NCBI GenBank assembly: GCA_028292665.1
Contig: JAQGLW010000114.1
Coordinates: 1 to 48,978 of the forward strand
DNA: 48,978 nucleotides
Direction: 5' to 3'
From: Herminiimonas sp.
GTDB lineage: Bacteria; Pseudomonadota; Gammaproteobacteria; Burkholderiales; Burkholderiaceae_D
Below are positions 36,392 to 47,014 of this stretch, piece by piece. Positions within the stretch are counted from its first letter, which is position 1. Each line of letters begins with the position of its first letter. The notes below the pieces were generated by a model. It had not been told where the DNA came from, did no database searches, and saw only the letters and a program-made list of their open reading frames with translations. Made by a program: the position numbers and the translations under genes.

Positions 36392-37444
36392 ATGGGCACT
36401 CGACTGGGAGAATTGGTCGAACGCTTGGGTGGGCAATTGATGGGTGATCCGAATATTGAAATATTCGGTATCGCGCCTTTAGACGGCGCCAACGGGTCGC
36501 ACATCACATTCCTTGCCAATCCCAAGCTTCGGGCACAAGCCGCGCAAACGCAGGCGGCTGCCTTGATCCTGTCTGCTGCAGACAGCGCGGTCATCGGCAC
36601 GAAATACAAGGGCGCACGCATCATTACGGACAACCCGTATGCATACTTCGCGAGGGGCGCCCAGTTCTTTGCCGCGCTGCAGGCCATCCCGGTAAAACCC
36701 GGTATTCATTCCAGCGCCGTGGTTGACTCAGACGCACAAGTTGCGGCTACTGCGTATATCGGTCCTCATGTGACGATCGAGGCCGACGCGGTCATTGCGG
36801 ACCAGTGCGTCATTGAAGCAGGCTGCTTCATTGGCCGCGGTGCAAGGATTGGCGCCGGTACGCATTTTTTCGCCCGCGTGACCTTCCATGCCGAGTGTGA
36901 AATTGGCGGATCGGGCGTCATTCATTCCGGAGCGGTTATCGGCGCGGATGGTTTTGGCTTTGCAAATGAAGCAGGAGCCTGGATAAAGATTCCGCAAACA
37001 GGACGAGTCGTGATCGGCGACGATGTCGAGATTGGCGCCAACACGACAATTGACCGCGGCGCCCTGGCCGACACGATCATCGAAGACGGCGTGAAACTCG
37101 ACAATCAAATCCAGATTGCCCATAACTGCCATATCGGTGCGCATACTGCGATGGCGGGTTGTGTCGGCGTGGCCGGCAGCGCCAAAATCGGCAAATACTG
37201 TACATTCGGCGGTGCAGCCATGGTGCTGGGTCATTTGACTATTGCCGACCATGTGCATATTTCATCGGGCAGCATGGTGTCGCGTTCGATACTGGAGCCG
37301 GGCCAATATACCGGTTTTTATCCGCTGGCCAAAAATGCGGACTGGGAAAAATCTGCCGCGATCGTGCGCAATCTGGCCTCGATGCGTGAGAAAATCCGTG
37401 AACTGGAAAAAACAATCAACTTGCTTGCGAAAAAAGAAGAATGA
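36392..37444 (+). CDS. lpxD: UDP-3-O-(3-hydroxyacyl)glucosamine N-acyltransferase LpxD
   Basis: Lipid A enzyme of 350 residues, adding the second hydroxyacyl chain from ACP to UDP-3-O-acylglucosamine. An N-terminal uridine-binding domain ([17 protein letters not shown]) leads into a left-handed beta-helix of hexapeptide repeats; the catalytic His is in [17 protein letters not shown]-terminal helical tail ([17 protein letters not shown]) follows. The frame extends upstream through the repeat region, but the ATG at 36392 has AAAGG at fair spacing and gives the family length. Its stop overlaps fabZ (ATGA). Confidence 0.96.
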   Translation: MGTRLGELVERLGGQLMGDPNIEIFGIAPLDGANGSHITFLANPKLRAQAAQTQAAALILSAADSAVIGTKYKGARIITDNPYAYFARGAQFFAALQAIPVKPGIHSSAVVDSDAQVAATAYIGPHVTIEADAVIADQCVIEAGCFIGRGARIGAGTHFFARVTFHAECEIGGSGVIHSGAVIGADGFGFANEAGAWIKIPQTGRVVIGDDVEIGANTTIDRGALADTIIEDGVKLDNQIQIAHNCHIGAHTAMAGCVGVAGSAKIGKYCTFGGAAMVLGHLTIADHVHISSGSMVSRSILEPGQYTGFYPLAKNADWEKSAAIVRNLASMREKIRELEKTINLLAKKEE

Positions 37445-37941
37445 ACAGCCCTGAAATGGACCACGTCAAAATGAACAGCCTCGACATCAATGAGATCAAG
37501 CAGTATCTGCCGCACCGTTATCCGCTTTTGCTGGTGGACCGCGTGCTGAATTGGGAGTCGGGCAAATCCATTACCGCCATCAAGAACGTCACCATCAATG
37601 AAGAGTTTTTCAACGGCCATTTTCCGCACAAGCCGGTGATGCCCGGCGTGATGATGATTGAGGCGCTGGCTCAAACGGCGGCGTTATTGTCCTTTCTGAC
37701 CGTAGGACAGAAGCCGGATGAAAACGCCATTGTTTATTTCGTCGGCATCGACGGTGCGCGCTTCAAGCGGCCGGTCGAGCCGGGCGATCAACTCAAGATG
37801 GAAGTCGAAATCACGCGCTCGGCGCGGGGCATCTGGAAGTACAAAGCCAAAGCTACGGTGGATGGACAGGTGGCTGTTGAAGCCGAGCTGATGTGCACGA
37901 TGCGAAGCGCCAGCGACGCGAGCCAATCTGCGGGACTGTAA
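37441..37941 (+). CDS. fabZ: 3-hydroxyacyl-ACP dehydratase FabZ
   Basis: Hot-dog fold dehydratase of 166 residues in type II fatty-acid synthesis, acting on 3-hydroxyacyl-ACP, the same substrate pool used by LpxA and LpxD. The catalytic His is in [15 protein letters not shown] and the catalytic Glu in [12 protein letters not shown]. The segment [18 protein letters not shown] is diagnostic. I use the ATG at 37441, overlapping the lpxD stop; an in-frame ATG at 37471 ([10 protein letters not shown]) would give the commoner length of about 156 residues and is possible. Confidence 0.96.
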   Translation: MNSPEMDHVKMNSLDINEIKQYLPHRYPLLLVDRVLNWESGKSITAIKNVTINEEFFNGHFPHKPVMPGVMMIEALAQTAALLSFLTVGQKPDENAIVYFVGIDGARFKRPVEPGDQLKMEVEITRSARGIWKYKAKATVDGQVAVEAELMCTMRSASDASQSAGL

Positions 37942-37944
37942 TTA

Positions 37945-38733
37945 ATGTCAGGCATTCACCCGACCGCCATTGTCGATCCGAAGGCGGCGCTCGATAGTTC
38001 CGTCGAGGTAGGCGCATATTCGATTATCGGCCCGCACGTAACAATCGGCGCCGGCACTAAAATCGGTCCGCATGTCGTTATCGACGGCCATACAAGCATC
38101 GGCCGTGACAATACCTTTTTTCAGTTCTCTTCGATCGGAGCGGCGCCTCAGGACAAGAAATACGGCGGCGAGCCGACACGGCTGGAAATCGGCGACCGCA
38201 ACACGATCCGCGAGTTCTGCACCTTTAATCGGGGCACGGTTCAGGATGCCGGCGTTACCCGGCTCGGCAACGATAATCTGATCCTGGCCTATGTGCATCT
38301 GGCGCATGACTGCCAGGTCGGCAGCAATACGATTTTTTCGAATAATGCAACATTGGCAGGACATGTCCATATCGGTGACTGGGTGATTTTGAGCGGCTTT
38401 GCAGCCATACATCAATTCTGCAAAATCGGGGCGCATGCCTTTGTCGGCATGAACACCAGTTTGACGCAGGATGTGCCTCCTTTCGTCCTCTTGTCCGGCA
38501 ATCCTGCGACAGCGCACGGCATTAACGTCGAAGGCCTCAAGCGCCGCGGATTTACCCGCGAGCAGGTACGCGACATCCGCAATGCCTACAAGCTGATCTA
38601 TAAATCGAATCTGACGCTGAACGAGGCGAAGATCGCACTCGCAGAAGAAGAAGCGGGCGCGCCGGAGTCGGCGGTTTATCTGCGCATGATTCGCGAATTT
38701 CTCGATAGCGCAACTCGTGGCATCGTTCGATAA
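37945..38733 (+). CDS. lpxA: UDP-N-acetylglucosamine O-acyltransferase LpxA
   Basis: First enzyme of lipid A synthesis, 262 residues, transferring a 3-hydroxyacyl chain from ACP to UDP-GlcNAc. Starts MSGIHPTAIVDPKAALDSSV and consists of hexapeptide repeats (YSIIGPHVTIGAGTKIGPHV) with the catalytic His in YVHLAHDCQVG. The C-terminal helical domain includes RGFTREQVRDIRNAYKLIYK. The start is three bases after the fabZ stop. The lpxD-fabZ-lpxA-lpxB order is the classical one. Confidence 0.97.
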   Translation: MSGIHPTAIVDPKAALDSSVEVGAYSIIGPHVTIGAGTKIGPHVVIDGHTSIGRDNTFFQFSSIGAAPQDKKYGGEPTRLEIGDRNTIREFCTFNRGTVQDAGVTRLGNDNLILAYVHLAHDCQVGSNTIFSNNATLAGHVHIGDWVILSGFAAIHQFCKIGAHAFVGMNTSLTQDVPPFVLLSGNPATAHGINVEGLKRRGFTREQVRDIRNAYKLIYKSNLTLNEAKIALAEEEAGAPESAVYLRMIREFLDSATRGIVR

Positions 38734-39886
38734 GATGTCGCTTGCAATGGTCGCCGGCGAAACGTCGGGCGACCTGCTCGCAAGCCGCCTGCTATCGGGC
38801 TTGAGACCGCGGCTTCCCGATGCCGACATCCATGGGATCGGCGGACCCAGAATGGCCGAATACGGTTTCAGCAGCGATTGGCCGATGGACAAGCTGGCGG
38901 TGCGCGGCCTGTTCGAAGTTCTCGCGCATTACCGTGAAATCAAGAATATCCAGATTGCCTTGCGCGATAAATTACTGGCGGAGAGGCCGGCGGTCTTCAT
39001 CGGCGTCGATGCGCCCGACTTCAACTTCGGCCTGGAAATGCAGTTGAAGCGCGCAGGTATTCCGACCATGCATTTCATCAGTCCTTCGATCTGGGCCTGG
39101 CGGGGATGGCGCATCAGAAAAGTGGCGGAAGCCGTTTCACACATGCTCGTCGTGTTTCCGTTTGAAGAAGCGCTGTACCGAAAAGCCGGCATCCCGGTTA
39201 CCTATGTCGGCCACCCGCTGGCGGAAGTGATACCGATGAATCCGGATGTCGATGCCGCCCGCAGCAAGCTCGGTTTGCCGTCCGATGCTGCCGTCGTCGC
39301 AATTCTGCCGGGCAGCCGCATGTCCGAATTGAAATACAACACCGCGGCCTTTGTCGGAGCCGCCAGGCTTCTTGCGCAACGCGATCCTTCGCTTCGCTTC
39401 GTGGCGCCGATGGCGGGTGAAAAACAGCGCCGCTATTTCAACGGGCTGATCGCTGAAGCCGGTTTGCAGGACGTGCCTGTTCAGGCGATAGACGGACAAT
39501 CCCATACCGTCATGGCGGCAGCCGATGCGGTATTGGTTGCGTCCGGCACCGCATCGCTGGAAGTGGCCTTGTTCAAGAAACCGATGGTCATCTCGTATAA
39601 AATGATGCGCGCTTCGTGGCAAATCATGCGTCATATGGGGTATCAGCCATGGATCGGATTGCCCAACATTCTTGCACAGGAGTTCGTCGTGCCGGAATTG
39701 CTGCAGGATGCCGCAACGCCGCAGGCGCTGGCCGATGCGCTCTGGAAGCAATTAAACGATGCTTCACAGCAAGCAGCCTTGCGTCGACGCTTCACCGACA
39801 TGCATCATGCGTTGTTGCGCAACACCGCGCATGAAAGTGCGGAAGCCGTATTGAAGCTGATCGCCGATTCCGCCGGCCGGGCATGA
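38717..39886 (+). CDS. lpxB: Lipid-A-disaccharide synthase LpxB
   Basis: Glycosyltransferase (family GT19) of 389 residues that joins UDP-2,3-diacylglucosamine and lipid X into the lipid A disaccharide at the inner membrane face. [18 protein letters not shown] at the N-terminus, [26 protein letters not shown] and the C-terminal donor-binding [18 protein letters not shown] are family landmarks. I use GTG at 38717, which overlaps lpxA by 17 bases and gives six residues before the conserved core; the ATG at 38735, one base after the lpxA stop, is an equally plausible start. Neither has a clear ribosome-binding site. Confidence 0.95.
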   Translation: MASFDKMSLAMVAGETSGDLLASRLLSGLRPRLPDADIHGIGGPRMAEYGFSSDWPMDKLAVRGLFEVLAHYREIKNIQIALRDKLLAERPAVFIGVDAPDFNFGLEMQLKRAGIPTMHFISPSIWAWRGWRIRKVAEAVSHMLVVFPFEEALYRKAGIPVTYVGHPLAEVIPMNPDVDAARSKLGLPSDAAVVAILPGSRMSELKYNTAAFVGAARLLAQRDPSLRFVAPMAGEKQRRYFNGLIAEAGLQDVPVQAIDGQSHTVMAAADAVLVASGTASLEVALFKKPMVISYKMMRASWQIMRHMGYQPWIGLPNILAQEFVVPELLQDAATPQALADALWKQLNDASQQAALRRRFTDMHHALLRNTAHESAEAVLKLIADSAGRA

Positions 39887-39926
39887 TCCTCGTTGCCGTA
39901 TTATTTCAACCGACCTCTTGAGCCCT

Positions 39927-40601
39927 GTGAAAATCAACGACCCGGATTTATCCAAAGAAGCGGAGAGTTTCGAGAGCCGCTTGAGCGGTTATTATCGAAC
40001 CGAATTGATCTGCGGCGTAGACGAGGCAGGGCGCGGTCCGCTGGCGGGGCCGGTGTTCGCCGCAGCCGTGATACTCGATCCGGCGCGACCGATAGCAGGT
40101 CTGCGCGATTCGAAAAAACTGACCGAAGCACGGCGCGACGCGCTTGCGATTCAAATCAAGGCCAATGCGCTGGCATGGTCGATTGCGGAATGTTCGGAAG
40201 CCGAGATCGACACGCTCAATATTTTGCAGGCGACGATGCTGGCGATGCGCCGTGCGATGGAAGGATTGCAGGTTCAGCCGACACTGGCGTTGATCGATGG
40301 CAATCGATGTCCGGCCGGCGCCATCCGGTCGGAAGCGATTGTCAAAGGGGACGATAAGGTTCCCGCGATTTCCGCAGCGTCGATCCTCGCCAAAACTGCG
40401 CGCGATGCCGCGCTCATCGTGTTGCATCGGCAGTATCCGCATTATGCATTCGATCAGCACAAGGGTTATCCGACAGCATTGCATCTGGATCGCCTGCGCT
40501 TGCATGGAGTCTCGCCGGTACATCGCAAATCCTATGCTCCGGTTCGTGCGCTTTTGGAACGCGCGCTATCCGGGGAAGATGCCCAGAGCCTGCAACCTTG
40601 A
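39927..40601 (+). CDS. rnhB: Ribonuclease HII
   Basis: Metal-dependent RNase of 224 residues that nicks RNA in RNA-DNA hybrids and starts ribonucleotide excision repair. The motif [16 protein letters not shown] has the catalytic Asp-Glu and the GRG ribonucleotide-sensing loop; further active-site aspartates are in ALIDGNRCP and [29 protein letters not shown] is the C-terminal signature. I take GTG at 39927; a TTG at 39918 would add three residues. Position after lpxB is conserved in proteobacteria. Its stop overlaps the next gene. Confidence 0.95.
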   Translation: MKINDPDLSKEAESFESRLSGYYRTELICGVDEAGRGPLAGPVFAAAVILDPARPIAGLRDSKKLTEARRDALAIQIKANALAWSIAECSEAEIDTLNILQATMLAMRRAMEGLQVQPTLALIDGNRCPAGAIRSEAIVKGDDKVPAISAASILAKTARDAALIVLHRQYPHYAFDQHKGYPTALHLDRLRLHGVSPVHRKSYAPVRALLERALSGEDAQSLQP

Positions 40602-41389
40602 ATATCAAATCCATTTCTTCGCGCGATAACCAGCTCTACAAGGAGTTGAAGCACCTTGCGTCGAGTTCCCAGGCCCGCCGCAAATCAGGCCGGACGCTGC
40701 TGGATGGCGTGCATCTGTGCGATGCCTATCTGCAGCATGTCGGCATGCCGCCGTTGTGCGTAGTCAGCGAAACCGCACAGGCGCATCCGGAAGTTGCATC
40801 GATACTGGCGCGGTGCCAGGCAGAACGGACCCGATGCATCATATTGCCGGATGCCCTCTACCAGGTGCTGAGCCAGGTGGAGCACGGCATCGACCTGCTG
40901 TTCGTGATCGATACTCCTCAAATCGAGCATCCGGCGGCATTGACGCAGTCAGCTGTGCTGCTCGACAACCTGCAGGATCCCGGCAATCTTGGTTCTATCT
41001 TGCGGAGTGCGGCGGCGGCTGGCATCGGCGCCGTATTTTGCAGTCCGGGTACCGCTTTCGCCTGGTCGCCGAAGGTACTGCGTGCTGCCATGGGGGCGCA
41101 TTTTCTGCTCGATATATTCGAGCACGTCGATCTGGCGAATCTGCTGCATCATTCCAGCGTGCCGGTAGTCGCTACCAGTTCGCACGCCCGGCAACGGCTG
41201 TATGAAATTGATTTGAAGCGGCCCGTGGCATGGCTGTTCGGCCATGAGGGACAAGGCGTGGCGGAGGACTTGCTCGCACTGGCAACGCATCAGGTCGCGA
41301 TTCCGCATCTTGGCGCGGTCGAATCACTGAACGTCGCGGCGAGTGCCGCGGTCTGTTTTTTCGAGCAGGTAAGGCAAAAAACCGGCTGA
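40598..41389 (+). CDS. SpoU/TrmH-family RNA 2'-O-methyltransferase
   Basis: Knotted methyltransferase of 263 residues acting on rRNA or tRNA ribose. An N-terminal substrate-binding domain ([20 protein letters not shown]) precedes the SPOUT domain. The three family motifs are present: [32 protein letters not shown] and [19 protein letters not shown]. The target is not determinable from sequence; RlmB- or TsnR-like enzymes are the nearest. The start is TTG at 40598, sharing TTGA with the rnhB stop. It is the last gene of the + strand cluster and is convergent with the next gene. Confidence 0.92.
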   Translation: MNIKSISSRDNQLYKELKHLASSSQARRKSGRTLLDGVHLCDAYLQHVGMPPLCVVSETAQAHPEVASILARCQAERTRCIILPDALYQVLSQVEHGIDLLFVIDTPQIEHPAALTQSAVLLDNLQDPGNLGSILRSAAAAGIGAVFCSPGTAFAWSPKVLRAAMGAHFLLDIFEHVDLANLLHHSSVPVVATSSHARQRLYEIDLKRPVAWLFGHEGQGVAEDLLALATHQVAIPHLGAVESLNVAASAAVCFFEQVRQKTG

Positions 41390-41407
41390 TAAATCCATTA
41401 CGGGTAT

Positions 41408-41761
41408 TCAGTGCGCATCATTCCAGGCTGTTTCTACATAAACAAGCCCCGGCGTCAGCCAACATTGGCCTTCTTGCAGGACCAATGGTTCTTCAGGCGG
41501 ACAAACATGATCGAATTGGTACGTCTTCCCCTTTATGATCGCATAACGATAAATCTGCGCATCGCGATAACTGCCGATCGGATCGATGACCTTATCGGGC
41601 CGCGCATAGGGACAACTCTTTGACGGCGCTTTCGTTTTGCGTGCAGGCAGTAATCCGGCTGCTTCAATATCGGATTCCAGCCGGCTCAGGCTGTCTTTCA
41701 ACGCCCAAAAGAAAAATATCAGCGCCGCCCATAAAACCAGTTCGATAACCACCAAGTCCAT
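41408..41761 (-). CDS. Hypothetical single-span membrane protein
   Basis: About 117 residues, family not recognised. An N-terminal hydrophobic helix (LVVIELVLWAALIFFFWAL) is followed by a short acidic linker, a basic stretch (ARKTKAPSKS) and a soluble domain with three cysteines and several aromatic residues (SYRDAQIYRYAIIKGKTYQF; VCPPEEPLVLQEGQCWLTPG). The start is uncertain. AAGGAG (41769-41764 on the minus strand) is only two bases from the ATG at 41761 but eight from an in-frame TTG at 41755. It lies downstream of ppsR on the same strand, with an A+T-rich gap including a TATTAT box near 41790. Likely anchored in the inner membrane. Confidence 0.68.
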   Translation of the reverse strand: MDLVVIELVLWAALIFFFWALKDSLSRLESDIEAAGLLPARKTKAPSKSCPYARPDKVIDPIGSYRDAQIYRYAIIKGKTYQFDHVCPPEEPLVLQEGQCWLTPGLVYVETAWNDAH

Positions 41762-41898
41762 CACTCCTTCCAATCTTCATTTTCTTTATAATAAATTTAC
41801 CAGGAATATGTAAGGTTTTTCCGAGATTTTTACAGACATGATTTGTTGACGTCATGTAACTGCCGAGGCCCCGGACTGCGCAATGCAGGCGCCCGCAG

Positions 41899-42747
41899 TC
41901 AGTAGGCTCTTTTATCGGATTTGAGTTCCTGCAGGATCATCGTTGCAATCTCCTCTATCGATTTGACAGTGGACGACAGCCAGCGGATACCTTCGCGCCG
42001 CATCATTTTTTCTGCCTCATTGATTTCATATCGACAATTTTCCAACGCGGCATATTTGCTTCCGGGCCGACGCTCATTGCGCACTTCCGCCAAGCGGTCG
42101 GCGGTAATTGACAAGCCGAAAATCTTGTTTTTATAGGGCAGCAAACCACCCGGCAGTTTGCCGCGTTCGAAATCTTCCGGAATCAGCGGATAATTTGCAG
42201 CCTTGATGCCGTATTGCATTGCCAGATACAGGCTGGTCGGCGTTTTGCCGGAGCGGGAAACGCCGACCAGGATGACATCCGCCATGGCCAGGTTCTTGTT
42301 GGACTGGCCGTCGTCGTGTGCCAATGAAAAGTTGATCGCTTCAATCCGGTTCTTGTATTCGTCCGAATCGGCGATGTTGTGGCTGCGCCCGATCGTGTGA
42401 GTCGATTTTACGCCGAGCTCCTGTTCCAGCGGTTCGACGAAGGTCTGGATCAAATCCATATGCATACCGTTTGATTGGCGAACCACCATCGACAAATCAG
42501 CCTTTACCAAAGTGGAAAATACGATAGGCCGCTTGCCGTCGATATCGCGCGCCTCGTTGATTCTGCGTACCGCGTCGCGCGCCTTGTCGAGGGTGTCGAT
42601 AAAGGGCAGGCGTATCTGCTTGAACCGCAATTCGAACTGCGTAAGCACCGAATGGCCGAAAGTCTCGGCGGTGATACCGGTGCCGTCGGACACGAAAAAG
42701 ACAGTCCGGTCAGTAGCCGGCAAATGATGAGAAGCAAGATCTGGCAT
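41899..42747 (-). CDS. ppsR: Phosphoenolpyruvate synthase regulatory protein (PSRP)
   Basis: Bifunctional kinase/pyrophosphorylase of 282 residues (DUF299 family) that inactivates PEP synthase by ADP-dependent phosphorylation and reactivates it by Pi-dependent dephosphorylation. The N-terminus [20 protein letters not shown] and the P-loop [16 protein letters not shown] are diagnostic; the C-terminal [20 protein letters not shown] is typical. The open frame reaches 42828 but the ATG at 42747 (MPDLASHHL) is the likely start. It is divergent from its target ppsA with 174 bases between, the arrangement usual in proteobacteria. Confidence 0.95.
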   Translation of the reverse strand: MPDLASHHLPATDRTVFFVSDGTGITAETFGHSVLTQFELRFKQIRLPFIDTLDKARDAVRRINEARDIDGKRPIVFSTLVKADLSMVVRQSNGMHMDLIQTFVEPLEQELGVKSTHTIGRSHNIADSDEYKNRIEAINFSLAHDDGQSNKNLAMADVILVGVSRSGKTPTSLYLAMQYGIKAANYPLIPEDFERGKLPGGLLPYKNKIFGLSITADRLAEVRNERRPGSKYAALENCRYEINEAEKMMRREGIRWLSSTVKSIEEIATMILQELKSDKRAY

Positions 42748-42921
42748 AGATTGTTTCTTTGAAGAAAGATTTAGAATATAGATATTGTTCAAGGTAAGAT
42801 CGCGTTGTGCCCTGTAAAATGGCCTCAACGAACTGAAAACGCGCGTCCGTCAAGAATAACAAAAAGCAAAGGTCTGCGAGGCTATCCATGAAGATTTCTT
42901 ACCATCAAACCAGAGGTTCTT

Positions 42922-45351
42922 ATGTCCAACGCAGCATATGCAGGGGTTACCCCGGGGGTCGCTTACGTAGCTCCCTTTGAAAACTTGAGGATGACGGATG
43001 TAGATTCCGTCGGCGGCAAAAATGCATCTCTCGGTGAAATGATCAGCCAGTTGGCTGGCGCCGGCGTGCGTGTGCCGGGCGGCTTTGCCACGACTGCACA
43101 GGCATTCCGCGATTTCCTGGCATACAGCACAGGCACCGGTCCAACCCTGGCGCAGCGTATCGCGGATCGTCTCGCCGCTCTCGATACCGATGATGTCAGA
43201 GCGCTGGCGCAAGCCGGCGCGGAGATTCGTCAATGGATAGTCGACACTCCTTTTCAGCCGCGTCTCCAGCAGGAAATCACCGAATATTATCAAAAACTCG
43301 TAGCCGGTTCTTCCAGCGAAATGTCGTTTGCAGTGCGTTCCTCCGCGACCGCAGAAGACTTGCCGGATGCGTCTTTCGCAGGGCAGCAGGAGACTTTCCT
43401 GAACGTGGTCGGCATCGATAACGTGCTCGAAGCGATGAAGCATGTTTTCGCATCGCTTTACAACGATCGCGCCATTTCCTATCGAGTCCACAAAGGCTTT
43501 ACCCATGCCGAGGTCGCGCTGTCGGCCGGCGTGCAGCGCATGGTGCGGTCCGACGTGGGCGCTGCGGGCGTGATGTTTACGCTCGATACCGAATCCGGCT
43601 TCAAGGACGTGGTTTTCATCACGTCGAGTTATGGCCTGGGCGAAACGGTGGTGCAGGGCGCGGTGAATCCGGACGAATTCTATGTTCACAAGCCGATGCT
43701 GGAACAAGGCAAGCTGCCGATTATCCGGCGCAACATCGGTTCCAAATTGATCAAGATGGAATTTACCGGCGAGGCCAAAGCCGGCCGCTCGGTCAGGACC
43801 GTGGATGTGTCGATCGAATTGCGCAATCGTTACTCATTGAATGACGCAGAGATTGTCGAATTGGCCAAGTATGCTGTCACCATCGAAAAGCACTATGGCC
43901 GTCCGATGGATATCGAATGGGGCAAAGACGGGCGTGACGGCAAGCTTTATATTTTGCAGGCGCGGCCGGAGACCGTCAAATCGCAGCAGAAAGCGTCCGA
44001 CGGACAGCAGCGCTACAAGCTTAAAGGTAGCGGCACCGTGCTGGCTGCCGGCCGTGCGATCGGCCAGAAAATCGGCGCCGGACCGGTGCGCGTGATCCGC
44101 GATCCGGCCGACATGGAACGCGTGCAGCCCGGCGACGTACTGGTGGCCGACATGACAGATCCCAACTGGGAACCGGTCATGAAGCGCGCTTCGGCGATCA
44201 TCACCAACCGCGGCGGGCGCACCTGCCATGCGGCGATTATCGCGCGTGAATTGGGCGTGCCTGCGGTGGTCGGCTGCGGCGATGCGACCGATGTGCTGAA
44301 AGACGGTACGCTGGTGACCGTATCGTGCGCCGAAGGCGATGAAGGCAAGATTTACGATGGTTTGCTCGAAACCGAAGTAAGCGAAGTCATGCGCGGAAAA
44401 TTACCTGAATTGCCGCTGAAAATCATGTTGAACGTAGGCAATCCGCAGTTGGCTTTCGATTTCCAGTCGATTCCGAATCATGGCGTCGGTCTGGCACGCC
44501 TGGAATTCATCATCAACAACAATATCGGCGTCCATCCGAAGGCGATTCTGGAATATCCGAACATCGATGCCGATCTCAAAAAGGCCGTCGAATCCGTGGC
44601 GCGCGGTCATGCGTCGCCCAAGGCGTTTTATGTCGACAAACTGGCGGAAGGGATCGCTACCATCGCCGCGGCATTCTGGCCCAAGCCGGTGATCGTGCGC
44701 CTGTCCGACTTCAAGTCCAACGAGTACAAGAAGCTGATCGGCGGTTCCCGCTACGAGCCGGACGAGGAGAATCCAATGCTGGGCTTCCGCGGCGCCGCTC
44801 GCTACCTGGCGGCGGATTTCGCGGAGTCGTTCGAAATGGAATGCCTTGCCATGAAGCGCGTACGCAACGACATGGGCCTGACCAACGTTGAAATCATGGT
44901 GCCGTTCGTGCGGACACTCGGGCAGGCGGAAAAAGTGGTCAATCTACTGGGCAAAAACGGATTGACGCGCGGCGAAAACGGCCTGCGCCTGATCATGATG
45001 TGCGAAGTGCCGTCGAACGCAATTCTGGCAGAGGAGTTTCTGGAGTACTTTGACGGTTTTTCGATCGGCTCCAATGATTTGACGCAACTGACGCTCGGAC
45101 TCGATCGGGATTCCGGCATGGAATTGCTGGCTGCGGATTTCGATGAGCGTGATCCTGCCGTCAAGGCGCTATTGTCTCGTGCAATCAAGGCATGCCTGGC
45201 CAAAGGCAAGTACATCGGCATTTGCGGGCAAGGCCCGTCGGATAATCCGGACTTTGCCGAGTGGCTGTTGAAAGAAGGGATTGCATCGATGTCATTGAAT
45301 CCGGATTCGGTCATCGACACCTGGCAAAACCTGGCGGCGCTCAAGTCTTGA
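42922..45351 (+). CDS. ppsA: Phosphoenolpyruvate synthase
   Basis: Gluconeogenic enzyme of 809 residues that makes PEP from pyruvate and ATP. Domains: N-terminal ATP-binding domain ([34 protein letters not shown]), central phosphohistidine domain with [18 protein letters not shown] (His near residue 435; the preceding Thr is the family's regulatory phosphorylation site) and C-terminal TIM-barrel pyruvate domain with [13 protein letters not shown] (Cys near residue 768). GAGG precedes the ATG. Control by the divergently encoded PpsR is expected. A strong terminator follows. Confidence 0.97.
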   Translation: MSNAAYAGVTPGVAYVAPFENLRMTDVDSVGGKNASLGEMISQLAGAGVRVPGGFATTAQAFRDFLAYSTGTGPTLAQRIADRLAALDTDDVRALAQAGAEIRQWIVDTPFQPRLQQEITEYYQKLVAGSSSEMSFAVRSSATAEDLPDASFAGQQETFLNVVGIDNVLEAMKHVFASLYNDRAISYRVHKGFTHAEVALSAGVQRMVRSDVGAAGVMFTLDTESGFKDVVFITSSYGLGETVVQGAVNPDEFYVHKPMLEQGKLPIIRRNIGSKLIKMEFTGEAKAGRSVRTVDVSIELRNRYSLNDAEIVELAKYAVTIEKHYGRPMDIEWGKDGRDGKLYILQARPETVKSQQKASDGQQRYKLKGSGTVLAAGRAIGQKIGAGPVRVIRDPADMERVQPGDVLVADMTDPNWEPVMKRASAIITNRGGRTCHAAIIARELGVPAVVGCGDATDVLKDGTLVTVSCAEGDEGKIYDGLLETEVSEVMRGKLPELPLKIMLNVGNPQLAFDFQSIPNHGVGLARLEFIINNNIGVHPKAILEYPNIDADLKKAVESVARGHASPKAFYVDKLAEGIATIAAAFWPKPVIVRLSDFKSNEYKKLIGGSRYEPDEENPMLGFRGAARYLAADFAESFEMECLAMKRVRNDMGLTNVEIMVPFVRTLGQAEKVVNLLGKNGLTRGENGLRLIMMCEVPSNAILAEEFLEYFDGFSIGSNDLTQLTLGLDRDSGMELLAADFDERDPAVKALLSRAIKACLAKGKYIGICGQGPSDNPDFAEWLLKEGIASMSLNPDSVIDTWQNLAALKS

Positions 45352-45390
45352 TCTTTTGGTATCTGATCCGGGCATTCCCGGGATAGCTGT

Positions 45391-45427
45391 AAAAACGCGG
45401 GCATTGCACATGATGCCCGCGTTTTTT
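45391..45427 (+). terminator. Intrinsic terminator after ppsA
   Basis: Perfect 11-bp stem AACGCGGGCAT/ATGCCCGCGTT (45394-45404 and 45413-45423) with an eight-base loop, followed by six T (45422-45427). A-rich bases at the 5' side would allow activity on the other strand too. Confidence 0.9.
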
Positions 45428-45462
45428 CGTTGTATGGCTGAAACAAGTTATGGTGAAAGATT

Positions 45463-45578
45463 TTGCATGGGAGAAATTTTCGACTAGACTAGCCATGCCT
45501 CACCGAATAACAACGTCCAATAATTTGCATCATTGTTGTTTCAACCCCCGTAGCCTGCTGGTCTGCGGGGGTTTTTGT
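45463..45578 (+). ncRNA. Candidate small RNA or attenuated nfeD leader
   Basis: A possible promoter (TTGCAT 45463-45468, 16-base spacer, TAGACT 45485-45490) precedes a short transcript of roughly 80 bases. It contains a hairpin AACAAC/GTTGTT and ends in a terminator: AACCCCCG/CGGGGGTT (45545-45552 and 45568-45575) followed by TTTTTGTTTTT. Nothing in it codes for protein. It ends about 25 bases before the nfeD ribosome-binding site, so it is either a free small RNA or a regulatory leader that must be read through. Confidence 0.45.
45545..45578 (+). terminator. Intrinsic terminator just upstream of nfeD
   Basis: An 8-bp stem AACCCCCG/CGGGGGTT with a 15-base loop, then five T, G and five more T. 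It lies between the ppsA terminator and nfeD, so it does not serve ppsA; it belongs to a short transcript or acts as an attenuator. Confidence 0.8.
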
Positions 45579-45611
45579 TTTTAAAGACGACAATAACGGG
45601 AAGGAATGAAA

Positions 45612-46049
45612 ATGGCGGATTGGATCATTTGGTTCGTAGCGGCCGGCATCGTGGTTGTCATGGAAATGTTTACCGGCACGTTTTATCTGCTGATGATCGG
45701 TATCGGCTTGGCGGCAGCCGGACTCGCTGCGTTGACGGGGGCTGGCAGCGCCTTGCAATTCATTATCGCCGCCGTGGTCGGCGTCATCGCCACGTTCGCT
45801 TTGCGTCACAGCAAGCTCGGCAGATTCAATAAAACCGAAGCGTCACGGGATCCCAATGTGAATCTCGACATCGGTCAAACGATTACCATAGAGGAATGGA
45901 GAACCAGTGAAGGGAGCCGAAGCGTCGCCCGGGTGATGTACCGCGGCGCGATGTGGGATGTCGAATTGGCGCAGGGCGCAGCCGCGCGGCCGGGACCATT
46001 CGTGATCCGCGAAATTCGGGGCAGCCGGCTGATCGTGTCGAATGCTTAG
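45612..46049 (+). CDS. nfeD: NfeD-family membrane protein
   Basis: Short NfeD protein of 145 residues. Two to three hydrophobic helices occupy the first half (WIIWFVAAGIVVVMEMF, FYLLMIGIGLAAAGLAAL, FIIAAVVGVIATFAL); the C-terminal part is the OB-fold NfeD domain (VNLDIGQTITIEEW, ARVMYRGAMWDVEL). NfeD proteins work with stomatin-type SPFH proteins in membrane domain organisation or quality control, and one follows 35 bases downstream. The ATG at 45612 has AAGGA at six-base spacing; the ATG at 45606 directly abuts that site and is less likely. Confidence 0.9.
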   Translation: MADWIIWFVAAGIVVVMEMFTGTFYLLMIGIGLAAAGLAALTGAGSALQFIIAAVVGVIATFALRHSKLGRFNKTEASRDPNVNLDIGQTITIEEWRTSEGSRSVARVMYRGAMWDVELAQGAAARPGPFVIREIRGSRLIVSNA

Positions 46050-46084
46050 AACTCATTTCATCAATAATTGACAAGAAAGGAAGC

Positions 46085-47014
46085 ATGATGGAATTCAGCT
46101 TTGGAACAGTCTCTCTGATTATTTTTATTCTGGCCGTCGTATTTGTCTTTAAAACCATCAACGTGGTGCCGCAGCAGCATGCATGGGTGGTGGAGCGGCT
46201 GGGCAAGTATCATGCTACCTTGGGTCCGGGACTGAATATCGTGGTGCCGTTCGTCGATCGCATCGCATACAAGCACATCCTGAAGGAAATCCCGCTCGAC
46301 GTGCCGCCGCAGGTCTGCATCACGCGCGATAACACGCAGCTGCAGGTCGATGGCATCCTTTACTTCCAGGTTACCGATCCGATGCGGGCATCGTACGGCT
46401 CATCGAATTACATCGCCGCGATCACGCAGCTGGCGCAAACCACCTTGCGTTCGGTGATCGGCAAGATGGAGCTCGATAAAACCTTTGAAGAGCGCGACCA
46501 CATCAATACGACCATCGTGAACGCGATCGATGAATCCGCCGCCAACTGGGGCGTAAAGGTCTTGCGTTATGAAATCAAGGATTTGACGCCGCCAAAGGAG
46601 ATCCTGCATGCAATGCAGGCGCAAATTACCGCGGAACGCGAAAAGCGTGCGCTGATCGCCGCTTCCGAGGGACGCAAGCAGGAGCAGATCAACATTGCCA
46701 CCGGAGAACGCGAAGCATCGATCGCCAAATCCGAAGGCGAGAAACAGGCATCGATCAACCGCGCGCAAGGTCAGGCGGCCGCAATTCTGGCGATTGCCGA
46801 AGCCAGCGCCGAAGCCTTGCGCAAGACTGCCGCCGCCATTCGCGAGCCGGGCGGTTCCGATGCGGTCAACCTGAAAGTGGCGGAACAGTATGTGAGCGCT
46901 TTCGGACAGCTGGCGCGGACCAACAATTCGATCATCGTGCCTGCGAACCTGAGCGACATCAGCGGATTGATTGCGAGCGCGATGCAGGTGGTGAAGGCGC
47001 AGCAGAAAGCCTGA
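46085..47014 (+). CDS. SPFH/Band 7 domain protein, stomatin/paraslipin type (QmcA-like)
   Basis: Membrane-anchored protein of 309 residues. An N-terminal hydrophobic helix (TVSLIIFILAVVFVFKT) precedes the SPFH domain (VPQQHAWVVERLGKYHATLG, DNTQLQVDGILYFQVTDP, VLRYEIKDLTPPKEI), then a long Ala/Glu/Lys/Arg coiled coil (EREKRALIAASEGRKQEQIN) and a C-terminal tail resembling stomatin-like proteins. The frame is open far upstream into nfeD; AAAGGA precedes two adjacent ATG codons at 46085 and 46088. The nfeD-stomatin pair is a conserved operon whose exact role is unsettled. Confidence 0.92.
   Translation: MMEFSFGTVSLIIFILAVVFVFKTINVVPQQHAWVVERLGKYHATLGPGLNIVVPFVDRIAYKHILKEIPLDVPPQVCITRDNTQLQVDGILYFQVTDPMRASYGSSNYIAAITQLAQTTLRSVIGKMELDKTFEERDHINTTIVNAIDESAANWGVKVLRYEIKDLTPPKEILHAMQAQITAEREKRALIAASEGRKQEQINIATGEREASIAKSEGEKQASINRAQGQAAAILAIAEASAEALRKTAAAIREPGGSDAVNLKVAEQYVSAFGQLARTNNSIIVPANLSDISGLIASAMQVVKAQQKA

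Noticed and set aside
41874-41900. GACTGCG/CGCAGTC hairpin at the end of ppsR as a terminator
   Set aside because: The stem is perfect but no T-run follows on the minus strand, and the gene downstream is on the same strand.
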